Assembly: GCA_010015805.1 (NCBI GenBank)
Contig: ML978128.1
Span: forward strand, 868,001-932,000
From: Rhizodiscina lignyota
Lineage: Eukaryota > Ascomycota > Dothideomycetes > Aulographales > Rhizodiscinaceae
Direction: 5' to 3'
DNA: 64,000 nucleotides
This document shows, piece by piece, positions 11,585-22,265 of the stretch; within the stretch, counting starts at the first letter, position 1; every line of letters begins with the position of its first letter. The notes under the pieces are model-generated. The model made no database searches and was not told the origin of the DNA. It saw only the letters and a list, made by a program, of their open reading frames with translations. Position numbers and translations under genes: made by a program.

Positions 11585-12255
11585 CTATTTGCCCACAGCG
11601 TATTTCTTAGTCCACTCCTTCGCCGTCTTCTCGAACGACTTGTAGTCGTTCTTGTACACCTCCGCGATGCTCGACTCCACCGCGTCATCGGGGTTCGGCT
11701 CGATTAGCAGGTTGCGCGTCATATTGAGCACGGCGACGATCTTGTTCGGCGGCTTCCACTCGTCGGTGCGCAGCATGCCCAGGCACATAGAGCCCTTGCC
11801 ATCGTTGCTGATGTTGGGGTGGTAGATCTTCGTTTGGAAGTTGACGACGGGGGGCTTGAAGGGATAATCTTTGGGCAGAACGAGGATGAGCTTGAAGTGG
11901 CCGCCCTATGGAGTGTCAGTGCTTGAATGATAGCGCATTGCTGATAGCGTATTGAGGGCAAAGGGCTTAGATTGCGGTGTAGGTGGGCTTCTGCAGACAT
12001 ACCGCATAGACAGATTGCTCAGGACCATCCATCACGATCTGCCAGGTGTGAAGATCAGAGTCATCTTTGAGAGTGACCTTCATGCCCTCTGGAGGGTCGG
12101 ACTGAATCTCGCCCAATTCCTGGCGGTGAGTTAGCAGACGAGTCCAACAGGTTGCAGCGAGTGGATAACGTCGTGGAGCTCTGGAAATGAAGCCTCTACA
12201 TGACGATAAGAGAAGTTAGTACCTTGGTGATACGTTTTCCGCTGCCTGCCTGCAT
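11585..12255 (-). CDS. ubiquitin-conjugating enzyme E2
   Basis: Three exons, 12255-12223, 12119-12003 and 11905-11585, give 156 aa, a normal length for a class I E2. The introns (103 and 97 bp) are about twice the window norm. The core shows the YPFKPP loop, HPN at residues 79-81 and the catalytic Cys91 in SMCLGMLR. The C-terminal helix ends AKEWTKKYAVGK. The segment TDEWKPPNK after the active site resembles the UBE2L3 (UbcH7) branch more than Ubc4/5, while PNPDD recalls Ubc4/5; the exact orthologue is uncertain. It would accept ubiquitin (or a ubiquitin-like protein) from an E1 and pass it to E3 partners. A GK insertion just before the active-site cysteine is unusual. Confidence 0.9.
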
Positions 12256-13776
12256 GATGGAGAGTTGTGCTGTAGTACAAAGAAAAGTAGAGCTTTCTTG
12301 CGCTGAGATATATCAGTGGGTAAGTGTGGCGGTGCTAGCCGGGGGGATTCCAAACTTTTCGTGTTGGGTTTGATGAGTTCAGAAAGGAAATTATTGCATG
12401 AATTACAACTGACAAAGATGCCCTTTTATGCACTGCAAAGCGCCTGTTCTCCGGGCAAGTCAAGCGCAAGCGCCCCGTGAATGAGCGATTTGTTTCACTG
12501 AGTTCTACACCTGCAGCACAAGGCAGCGAATTGGTGATAATGGCCACACTGGAGGGCGATTCGGGTTTCACCCTTCACAGAAACCGCGGTATCTCAAATC
12601 TATCTGCTGAAGAAGATTTCATAAAGGCACGGATACACTCCTATATGTTTTCCGGTTTCCATAAGAGCCTTAGGTTGACTTATGGGGATTCCGCTCTATT
12701 TCCAAGCATTGACAAAGCTGCAATTACATATCAACCCACCGGGACATCCGCCGGTAGTGCATCGATATCTAGTTGTAGCACAACAGAAGCGCCTGCCTAT
12801 CCTCAGACGCTTCCATATAGAAGCCTTCCAGAAGCCTTGCGCCCAGCGGATATTGCAGCTGTGCTCCTCGCTGCAAGCCACCGACCAAGGCCGCCTTTAA
12901 AAAGCACTACCAAGATACGTCGATGCCCTTTCGATTTGATTTCTGCATTCTGCTCTCGGGCCTCAAGAGCAAATATGACTCAGCAAAGGATATATCGTGT
13001 CGACTCAAGAGAAATAGACGTAGAAATCAAGGCACGTGAGCCTTCGAGGGATACCGTGACATCGTGTGTAAGGATCCTCCTGCATCCAAAAAGTGCTTTT
13101 AGATGCTTCTCCTACCAATTCTGCGATTGGGCCCCAATTGGTGGTCCAATAAGCGCTCCTTTCCTACCCTTGAGACTCTTGGATCTTCTATGCGTTTCCT
13201 TGATTTTGGCGCTCCTGCAGCTATGCTTCGCGCGCGCGTTTGAGGCCGCTCTCCTCTCCGCCAGTCTGACATGCCCAATTCCTGACGTGGCATAAGACCC
13301 TGGTCGCTTTCGACCGTAAAAGGCATTCTGAGATTCGGGATCTTCTGGAGGATTCCAATGTTGTTGCCTTCCTGCGAGTCTGCCTGGCTTGTTGTCAGTC
13401 GCACGGCTACTCAGCCAACCACCATCAATAATGAGGCACCGCCCCAGTGCATTAGGCGCATACTGGGCCGTGCCGTGCAGGCAGACAGGGACACGGAAGC
13501 TTGGCCCAGGTACCGCATATAAATACAAGGCGCGCTCCCACCGGCGGCCTCTCTTCTTCCCCACGCCCTCCAACATACAGTCAGAGCCAGCCGAATATTG
13601 CGCTAGATTCGCTTGCGGATTCTAGCAAAGTCTCTCAGATCAACTCCTTCAATCCTCACGAATTGAAGAGTTCCTGAAGGCTTCCGGAGCTCCATGCACA
13701 ACGCGTCAAGCTAACTTACTTCGCTCCTTATAAGTCAACAACGTGTCGCTCGTTACGTATGCGCCTTCGATCCATA
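12256..13776. other. long divergent intergenic region, one doubtful ORF
   Basis: A 1.5-kb gap separates the divergent E2 and BTB genes. A 272-codon plus-strand frame at 12477-13295 and a 154-codon minus-strand frame at 13112-13576 overlap each other. Neither shows a recognisable domain, so neither is called as a gene. A TATA box and a pyrimidine-rich tract lie at 13518-13570. Confidence 0.5.
13518..13525 (+). promoter_or_regulatory. TATA box of the BTB gene
   Basis: The octamer TATAAATA is followed by a GC-rich then CT-rich tract (13545-13570) typical of fungal transcription start regions. It lies about 250 bp upstream of the BTB start codon. The assignment is inferred from position and sequence only. 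Confidence 0.5.
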
Positions 13777-14661
13777 ATGTTCAAACGCTCTTTTGCCTCA
13801 AAGGATCGTGTGGGCAAGACAGCCAAACTGTCGAAGCGCTCGTTTCGAGACAACGTCAAGGAGAAGATGCTCGAGCAAAAGATGGACAGTCCGCTGATGG
13901 GAGAGTACGTGTATTCTACTTCGTCCACGCGCAGGCAGCAATCTAACTTCATTTCCTACAGCGCTTCGCCGCCTCTCACCAGCGCAATAATCACAGTTGT
14001 GGTTGGCAAAGATCAACGACTGTTCGCCGCACACGAAGACGTACTGTGCCATTCACCGTACTTTGCTGCGATGATTCGGGACCAGTTCTTCGAGAGCGGC
14101 ACTCGACGCATCCCTCTACCCAATGAAGAACCGGAGATCTTCTCGTGCGTTCTCGAGTATCTGTACAAGGGTGATTACTATCCGCGCCTGTTGCAAGACA
14201 AGCGACGTAACACCTGGATGCTCGAGGGCGTCGTAGGGACCCCGGACCTAAAACAACGCGGTCGCGGCAGTAGCAGCGAGGCGACAATCTTTCTTTCCAG
14301 CGTGGGCGACCTCATTCTTCGGGACACGGCCGTGTACTGTGCAGCTGGTCGCTATGGCCTTGACGAGCTCCAGAGGCTCGCCTTGCGCAAGCAAGGTCTC
14401 CAGAGCGGAATCGAGGTCGGCACCATCTTGCGCAGTGCTCGGTACGCCTACGAGAACACGCCGGACAGTGACTCGCGGCTCCGCGCTCATTATCTTGCTT
14501 TGATCATCCGCAGCCGGAAGACCTTCAAGCGCAGCGGAACCATGCAGATGGAGATGGAGACGGGCGGCAAATTGTTCTTCGATCTCTTCGTGGCGATGTG
14601 CAACCACATGGATGATATTGTGGAGATGCAAGTGCCTCCATCTCCTTGCTTCCCGCGCTGA
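13777..14661 (+). CDS. BTB/POZ domain protein
   Basis: Two exons, 13777-13904 and 13962-14661, give about 275 aa; the 57-bp intron (GTACGT..CTACAG) is a multiple of three and contains no in-frame stop. The start at 13777 (MFKRSFASKDRVGKTAKLSK) is preferred over an in-frame ATG at 13759 because the basic N-terminus begins there in related fungal proteins as I recall them. The BTB fold spans about residues 50-125: ITVVVGKDQRLFAAHEDVLC, SPYFAAMIRD, and FSCVLEYLYKGDYYP. A helical C-terminal part follows. BTB domains mediate dimerisation and often bind Cullin-3 ligase; no Kelch or zinc-finger partner domain is present, so the role is unknown. Confidence 0.85.
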   Translation: MFKRSFASKDRVGKTAKLSKRSFRDNVKEKMLEQKMDSPLMGEYVYSTSSTRRQQSNFISYSASPPLTSAIITVVVGKDQRLFAAHEDVLCHSPYFAAMIRDQFFESGTRRIPLPNEEPEIFSCVLEYLYKGDYYPRLLQDKRRNTWMLEGVVGTPDLKQRGRGSSSEATIFLSSVGDLILRDTAVYCAAGRYGLDELQRLALRKQGLQSGIEVGTILRSARYAYENTPDSDSRLRAHYLALIIRSRKTFKRSGTMQMEMETGGKLFFDLFVAMCNHMDDIVEMQVPPSPCFPR

Positions 14662-15779
14662 CTCTTTGAATGCTTTCGCTTTAGGCCGTAATCGTGGACG
14701 TGAAGTGTTTTACGCGTGATGCTAATGCGAAACAGTAACACGTCTCCCAAGACCATCTAAAGTGGCTACCGCACGACATTGAAGTAGATTGGCAACAAAC
14801 ATGCTCGGAGTTACAGAATGGAGACAGCAACACCACACTCTCTCGTAATTGCAACCAGAATGAAGTCAGCGCAGGCCAGTCTGCAAGCTAAGGATAATTA
14901 CATGAGGAACTCTGAGCGGGCGTACCGGATTGCACTTACTCACCTTTCGCGATTCTCTTTCGCTCGAGGCTGGCTGCTACCCTTTGGTTTGGTTGCGTAT
15001 CAGTTACCAGTAGAGCTGGCGCACCTTTCCCCACTCTTTTTGGGCCGTCCAGCACGGTCTGGACTCCCCGCTTGTCTGTGGATGGCGTTATTTGCTTTGG
15101 CTACCATATTGCTGATCCTTAGCACCTAATCTGTCGGAGCGAACCTCGTATCACCCCCGATTCCCTGCCGTTCTTCTTCTGTTGACAGAGGGAGGGCCGG
15201 GAAACAGCATGGCATGCGACATCCTTCGCATATCTCCTTTGTTTGCTGCTGGTGGCGGATTGGGATGTGTGGTGGGAGGTGATGGAGAAGGGATGCTGGG
15301 TCGTGCAAAGGCACCAGATTGACGATTGAAATTGAGATAGACCCTCTCCCCTTAATCTCGTTTGACGTGGTCACGCGATGTGTCACTCGCTTTATCTGCG
15401 CGAGAAGCTAGTCTTGAGTAGTGTGGATGAGGATAGAGGGGCATGAGACCGCTTGAAGGAATGATGGCTGTAGGTTGGCAGAACTAGAATGAGAAATTCG
15501 GCCGCCTCAAAAACTGTGCTTGTGTTATGATTCACGGTGATGTTTGCGGGTGCTCTCACCTCCAATTGATGTTATCCAATTATACCGATTTCCTTTCCAA
15601 AACCTGAAAACGCAAGGCAAAATAGATACCAAATTGTCTCCTTAAGTGTTATTGTACATACGAAGTGCATACTTTAGTCCAAACGCTCGTAGAGTTCCAG
15701 GCAGCAGTTCAGACTGTTGCCACTGCGTGATTTGCAGTTTCGAGTGCACGCTGCTCCTGATGCTCCCTCAGAATAGCTC
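14662..15779. other. intergenic region, no gene supported
   Basis: This 1.1-kb stretch lies between the stop codons of the converging BTB and Zn2Cys6 genes. Small frames at 14818-15129 plus and 15126-15386 minus lack domain signals. Nothing else is evident. Confidence 0.5.
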
Positions 15780-17546
15780 TTATGTCAAAGGAATCACTCC
15801 TCTGCTGAGGTGAATGTATCTCTTGATGAATGGATCAATCCGATCAGGCTCGTCTGGCGGCCTGTTTAATTGTGTGAGGGCGTGCAGGCGCCTTGTTATC
15901 GCCATACCCGAGCGGTCTTGGATTGAGCTTAAGACGTCAAGACACCACATGAGCTCCCGTTCATATCCTTTCCACATTGCGAAACACATCATTCTATTCT
16001 CTGGTTAGTGTATATACGGATCGGGGTGTAATCGCAAAGTGGAACTCACACTAGTCTCACAGGCAGAAGCAGGGAGAAGCAGCCAGCGTCCCGTTGGCCC
16101 TCGGATATCATGTACTCAACGCACCTGCATATCTCCATTGCGGAATCCAAGCCGGGCGTGAGGCAGTAGGGAAATTGAAGCGGGTTCAGTCGTGCTGGCC
16201 TGCGGTCTTCCGGCCACATTTCATTGAACGTAGATATGATCTCGACTGTCGGGATGACGCGTGAGAAACCTACTATCGCAATCACCATGGAGTCGTAGAT
16301 CATAATCTCCTCGGCGCGCTGAAAACTCGAAGTAAAAGACAGTGTCGTGGACTGGGTTGCCATGTTCATTGAGAGGAAGACCGTTGTATGTGAGGGGTGG
16401 CATCTCCCACATCACATTCGGATGCTTCATCTTCCACCGCATTCGCCAATCTAGTGTGGCTTTCGTGAGCTTAAGAAACTTGACTTTCAAAGCTTCGAGC
16501 TTCTCTGTCACGTCGCCCAAGTTTCCATCTCGTATGGCGTCAATCTGTCTCCGTTCATGCTGTAAGCCTGAGATGCGTGCGGCAAGATCGATAATGAGGC
16601 ATTCATCAGTTTTAGTCTCGGGGTGTTTGGCCCATGGTACCGTCGTCCATTCTTCCGTTTCCAAGAAGCAAGGCTCTCGAAGTACATATGCTCTCATGAG
16701 TATCATGATCCGAGAGAGGAGGAACGTGCCGTGGGCTGGGTATTCCTGGAAATACGCAGCGCCGAGTCTTTCGATCATCACGCCAACGCCTCCCGCATGC
16801 TGGATCCATCCTACGGAACCAGTGTAAGCCCATATCTCATAGAGATTGAGTGCGAATGCGGCCGAAACGTTGGAATGTGAGAAGCGCGTCTGTGGATTTG
16901 AAATGTCCTCGTTGAGCTGTCGTATCGCTCGATCGTATAATGCGAATGCATGGGCTAGAATCCCGCTATCGTTGCCATGCCGGCGTGCATGATAGATAGC
17001 TGCGAAGCATTGCACAGCTATATGAGCAGAATTGGAGTCGTTCTCGCTCAATGCGTTTGCAATCCAAGACTGATACGGATATGGCTGTCCAGGATGACCG
17101 CCGTCAAAGAATCGCTGGGTGAGATAGGTAGTGAGTATTGCTTTGCAAAAAGGCGAGAGATCTAGCTCTCTTGTGATGCCAGTCGTTCCGGCCGCAGCCA
17201 CCGCAGCCATGGATAGGCCAGTTTGAGACGTACTTCTGCCCGGTACTGGAGACGGGGACGCGGCGCCACGACCTCGGGATAGCCTTGGAACTAAGTAAAC
17301 GGTTAGGAAAAGGCGCACTGGCGAAAATTCCCTTGGTGACTGACCTTCGTCGACCCATTTAAGACGAAGTCCAGGATACCCTTCACATTTTATGGACGCT
17401 GCCTCACATCGGTGGCAGGTGGGCTTCCTCTCATCGCACTTCACTTTTCGGCGCCTACACGTCTTGCAGCCTTTAATGGGTTAGCAGACAATTGAAAAGG
17501 AGATCTTTAGGAATGCTCCACCTTTTGAAGTTTCAACTCCCACCAT
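15780..17546 (-). CDS. Zn2Cys6 transcription factor with an apparent frameshift
   Basis: Four exons are inferred: 17546-17522, 17470-17345, 17290-16050 and 15993-15780, with introns of 51, 54 and 56 bp carrying clear branch sites. Residues 10-37 form a complete binuclear zinc cluster: Cys10, 13, 20, 27, 30 and 37 in GCKTCRRRKVKC..C..C..C. The downstream part matches the fungal transcription factor domain class (QCFAAIYHARR, FALNLYEIWAYTGS, GAAYFQEYPAHGTFLLSR). Within exon 3, near 16316-16345, the homologous reading moves to another frame: DTVFYF is followed by SSFQRAEEIMIYDSMV one frame away. One extra base there also explains the phase of the last intron. As written, translation would stop at 16221 after about 406 aa and lose some 130 C-terminal residues. 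It is either a real mutation, a sequencing error, or an unusual processing event. Confidence 0.78.
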
Positions 17547-17977
17547 TTTCGCATGGTTCTGATATGATTCCTTGTAAATGCTCGTAGAGATTGAATAAAG
17601 ATTATCGTTATGATAATAGGAAAGGTTCGAGAAAGAGTGGTAAATGAAATCAAGGAAAGGATCTCTCCAAAAGTACAGATTTCGGTGAGCCGTCGTAATG
17701 TCGTTGAACGAAATCCGCTAATCGACCATTCTGCCGGCTAGAGCAGTGAGTTGACGTAGGGGGTTGTTGGCCGGCCAATCAGAGACATTGGGCACCGCCA
17801 CAGGAAAAGCTCATAAGGTGCCATGGACTTTATTTAATTTGATCTGCAGATTAGCATTCAGCCTTAGAGGCAAAATGGATGCAAATCTGCACCAAGAAAT
17901 CAAGGTATTTCCAACTGTTTGGAACATCCCCATCTGCCGTTCCTAGCTTCTGACAGGGAAGGTTACCCATACCTAAC
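17547..17977. other. intergenic region between two minus-strand genes
   Basis: These 431 bp hold the promoter of the Zn2Cys6 gene and the 3' flank of MED17. The sequence near 17575-17640 is AT-rich. No gene or repeat is seen. Confidence 0.5.
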
Positions 17978-20002
17978 CTAACTCATCACTCTTTGCACCA
18001 CCTCCCGCAAGGCTTCATCGCCTTTCTCACGGGTCCACTCGACGCTTCCACTTGGCCCTTTCCCATCTCGTTTCCAGCGTAGCCGGAGACTTGCACTGCC
18101 ACAGGAGACTATAAATCGTGTGGTAGCCTTACGCTCGCCTCCCGTGGCTGGCGCAGTAACTTCTGCGTCTTGTTCTGTTGCTGTCCACATGTTGTCCATA
18201 GATGCAATGACATTGTGAGCAATGTCGAGAGCCAAAATGTTGTCGACATACGAGAGCAGCTCCTGCATGGAGTAGAAAGTGCGCTGCAACACTTTGGCTT
18301 TCGAACTTTCCATAGATGCAGTCAGACCCATCAAGGAAACGGCTGCTCGCGGGAGGAGCAGCTTGCATTCTGTTGATGTTTGATCAGCCTGGCGGTCCTG
18401 CGGTCGAAAACCAGGCTTTTCTTCATCCGTGAACGGTAGAGAAGTTCGCAACTCGACCTTAAGCTCCCCAACAGAGGATGGTAAAGGAACAGTCACGGTT
18501 GAGACACACCGCCGCGCCAAATATTCAATCAAGTCTCCGGCAGAGTTTTGTACGCTCGAAATGGATGGAGTCGATATGGAGGGTGAGAAGGAAATATTTG
18601 CGCGAGAAAAGAGCTGCTGCAACTTCGAGAGATAATCTCGCGTACTTCGAACAGCAGCAGAATGAATGTCCTGATTGAGTAGAGGCCGGATTATGGTCGC
18701 AACTGGTCCCCCCCGTCTGCGTTCCGTTATAGGAGGCGGGGGAGCCGAACGACGTAAGAGCCTTTGACGATAGGTGTGCAGCATGAGGACTTTGAATATT
18801 GTCGCAATACACTGAGCAGTCTCAACAAATCGCTCAGGCGATGTTGTGTTGTCAGCATCTTCGCGTGAAATCAAGTCCACAAGGATTTCCGTATCGCGCG
18901 ACTGCGAAACCATAGGAATATGTACGGTAGAGTCTCGCCATCGGACTCCGTACGACGTAAGCGACTGAGCCTCTATATTCATCTCGTGGAACAGCTCCTC
19001 GTCGAATAGGGAATCTCTGGCCCTGCTGATATCCTCCTCGATACCTCTCTCGCCTCGGAGTTCAGAACGTAGCCTGGCAGTTCCCACTATCTTTCCGTTC
19101 TGTGCAATTCGGATTCTGATCATCTTTTGTCGATTCGCAACTCGTTGGTGCAGGTAAAGTGAACCATCGTCGTTCGAATTGAGCACTGTGAAGCCCTGAT
19201 TTCTGAATAGCGGGCCAGCTGTCACAAGTGATTAGTAAATTATACGAGCGGAACTAATGTTAAACCGCACCTTCTGCGAACCCGAGTTGAACGCCTAGCA
19301 TCTCACTATTGCGCGACACACGGCAGACAGACCAGCCGGCGTCCGCAACAGAGAGAACTTCTTTCCAGTATGTTGTTTCCTTTCTGACTTCCTTCTCGAG
19401 TCTACCAGCGGCACTAAGAAGGTTGTCCGCAGCTGCTGTGAGGCCTTTCAATCTCTGGCCCTGCGCAACGAGCTCGTCGGTACTTTTCTCTACGTTGGTG
19501 GGCTCGCCGATGTCAAGTTGATCGTAAGCAAGAGTTCCTGGAGATATGCTTTGTTTGAGTCCATCAGACATCGAACTCTTTCCTTGCGTGTTGTATTTCG
19601 AGAGGAGAAGGGAGACAAAGTCGACTGTCAACATTGCTGTATTGTGCGCATCTCTGTAATACAAGGCCATTAGCTGCTGCTCCTATTGAGATACAGTGCT
19701 TTGACCGTTACAAACCCTATTATGGCGACCATTTGCTGCTTGACCTTCGTCAAGTGCTCAATTGTGCCTCGCTCGTCTCCAGCATCCACATCCTCATCCT
19801 CGATCGAGGGTTGTGCCTCGACCTTAATACCAGCATCATCAGCGACAATATCCGCGTCGAGAGACGTTTCAGTGACGGTTCTCAAATGGCCTTTCGTGGA
19901 GACAATCTCTTGAATCTGCCTCTGAAGCGACCCTTCGTTGTCTTTCTTCGCAACGGAGGGTCGCAAGAACAGAGGAAACGCGGTCGAGTTCGGGTCGGCC
20001 AT
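17978..20002 (-). CDS. MED17: Mediator complex subunit 17
   Basis: Three exons, 20002-19716, 19653-19271 and 19218-17978, with introns of 62 and 52 bp, encode about 636 aa. The N-terminus (ADPNSTAFPLFLRPSVAKK), the LTVDFVSLLLSKY helix, the KETTYWKEVLSVADAGWSVC block and the NDDGSLYLHQ segment are all characteristic of fungal Med17/Srb4. An acidic loop (SIEDEDVDAGDE) sits near residue 70. The protein is the scaffold of the Mediator head and is needed for RNA polymerase II initiation in the nucleus. The gene is divergent from ISN1 with 304 bp between start codons, which probably contain both promoters. Confidence 0.92.
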
Positions 20003-20306
20003 TGTGTACGGTTTGGGTCTAAATGGGATGCAGTTGTGTTTGCGAGGTATTTGGCCGAAAGAGCAAACGCATTATCATAATAAAGATTAAACTATCATCC
20101 TCATCACTGAAAATGAATCTTGTGAAGCGCATCCCTCCCTGTCACTCGCGAAGGGAACGCGTGAACTCAAGACAAATGCCGCTAATACGAAAGAAGTTAG
20201 CGCACTGTTATCGATAGTAACTTTACACTCGGTGAGCGATGTGGGATCTTCGCAGCTATGTAGCTATTCGTGGAGATGGAGTGACAACTCTCGCAAAGGG
20301 GCAACA
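20003..20306. promoter_or_regulatory. shared divergent promoter region, MED17 / ISN1
   Basis: The two start codons are only 304 bp apart and face away from each other, so both promoters must lie here or overlap the 5' exons. The side near MED17 is AT-rich with A/T runs at about 20075-20110. No specific factor site was identified. Confidence 0.5.
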
Positions 20307-22068
20307 ATGACGACAAGATATCGTGTTGAATGTGAGTTCAGCATATGTTTTAGATGAGTTCTAAACTGACAGGATATCTTATGTAGATGCTCTGAAGGTA
20401 TGTCTACAATTGGAGGACATGGGGTTTCGACGATTGATTAACCAAGTGTTGCGCTAGTCTCATCGACGTGACCAGTTGGTAAGGCCGGCTTTTGAATAAT
20501 TTCTTGAGAGTTTTCTATGCTTACTGGGCCCGATTGAAGATAGAATGGATCAAGGTTTGTCATAAGAAGAAATTACATGGACTGTTCAGAGCTTAACTAT
20601 CGTTAGGGTCTTTTGGCCGGCAAGCGTCATCACCAATGAACAAAAAACTCGATTTCTGACCTGTATCAGTTCCGTTCGTGCTGCATTCGCAGCCGACTGC
20701 TGTTTTCGAACCCCACCGACAGACCACCGACCAGATGGCCGCTATAGCCCATCGAAGATACGCGGAAATAATGCGTGATGTGGAAGAACTCATAATTGAT
20801 CACAGTATGTGTACAGATTCATTTTAACTTGTCCTGCTCTGTGCAGTTGTATGAACATGATCCCACATCGATCTATTTATTGTATGGACAAAACATGTCA
20901 TTTGGAAAACTGACTATATCAGTTGCACACCAAAATGCAGGTACTCATGATCGATCAAAATTGAAGCTTTTGGTTCCTTCAGTAGGGAGGTTCTTCACAC
21001 CACTCGCTCTTCATGAAGCCTTCCTTTATCAAGATTCAAAACGTCTCATCAGCCATCGCCGCTTCGTCCCGCCATCGTTCAATGATATTCGTCTCATCCT
21101 GAACACTGCTCAGGCGATGAGCCTAACAAGATCTGGACCTCTGGAGCTTGTGACATTTGATGGTGATGTCACACTGTATGATGATGGCGAGTCGCTCAGC
21201 GATGAGAATCCTGTCATTCCACGAATCATTGCTCTGCTGCAGAAAGGTACTAAGATCGGTATCGTAACTGCAGCAGGCTATGTGGAGGCCAGGCGATATT
21301 ACGAGCGTCTTCGTGGCCTTTTGGATGCCGTGAACGCATCGGAAGCGCTCACTTCTGTGCTGAAGCAGAACTTGATCGTCATGGGTGGCGAAGCAAACTA
21401 TCTTTTCCGATTCAGCGAAGGGGACCCGGATCGATTAAAGCTCGTCCCTCGACAAGAGTGGCTACTCCAGGAGATGCTACTATGGCAAGACAGCGATATT
21501 GCCGAACTTCTCGACGTAGCTGAGGTCGCCCTAACAGAATGTGTAGCCAACATGCGTCTCGACGCTCAGCTGTTGAGAAAGGAAAGAGCGGTTGGGATCA
21601 TTCCAAATGCTGGAAAGAAGCTCGCGAGAGAGCAATTAGAGGAAACGGTCCTTGTTACGCAAAAGATTCTGGTAACGCTAACACAACCTAGCCGGCGACC
21701 TGCAAGCTGATCATTGTTGTAGGAAATGTCTTCAGTTGGCCAGCGACTTCCATTTTGTGCTTTCAACGGTAGCTTCCTCCCTTCCCATCGAGTATGTTTT
21801 CACTGATATTTATGTTACAGGTGGAAACGACGTGTTTGTGGACATTGGTGATAAGTCGTGGGGTGTAAGAGCCTGCCAGCATTTCTTCGGCGGTATAGAG
21901 GGAGCAAAGACGCTACATGTTGGTGATCAGTTCCTATCAGCTGGAGCGAACGACTTCAAGGCACGCTTAGCATGCACAACAGCCTGGATTGCAAATCCAA
22001 TGGAGACTATGCAGCTTCTCGACGAGATCGCGGAACTGGATGCGTTGGTGCAGAGGAAGAATGTTTGA
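20307..22068 (+). CDS. ISN1: IMP-specific 5'-nucleotidase
   Basis: Nine exons are inferred: 20307-20331, 20387-20397, 20458-20478, 20540-20554, 20607-20619, 20670-20804, 20923-21671, 21723-21768 and 21821-22068, giving about 420 aa. Spliced, the N-terminus reads MTTRYRVEYALKSHRRDQLI then EWIKGLLAVPFVLHSQP, as expected for ISN1; the first five exons are only 25, 11, 21, 15 and 13 nt. Intron 5 (20620-20669) uses a GC donor (GCAAGC). The HAD-type nucleophile motif DGDVT lies near residue 152, and NDVFVDIGDKSWGV and HVGDQFLSAGANDF near the C-terminus are family blocks. The enzyme hydrolyses IMP to inosine in purine salvage and nucleotide balance, in the cytosol. All phases join without a shift. 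Confidence 0.9.
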
Positions 22069-22265
22069 TCGCCGAGAGCGCAGAGTGGATCGGTAGTGGC
22101 AAAGGCAGGCAGGCATCGTGATCCAAAGTTCGATAGGAGGGGAGATAGTTGCCTATGTTATCGAGTCAACATTAGATACCAAGCTATGCATACATCAATC
22201 TCACTCTAAAGGGCATAAATTGCATGAGAGAGCGATGACGCTGGCCCATCCACCAATCCGTGCAA

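Noticed and set aside
14818-15129. 103-codon plus-strand frame with a hydrophobic C-terminus
   Set aside because: No domain, no supporting splice or promoter signals, and composition consistent with a chance frame.
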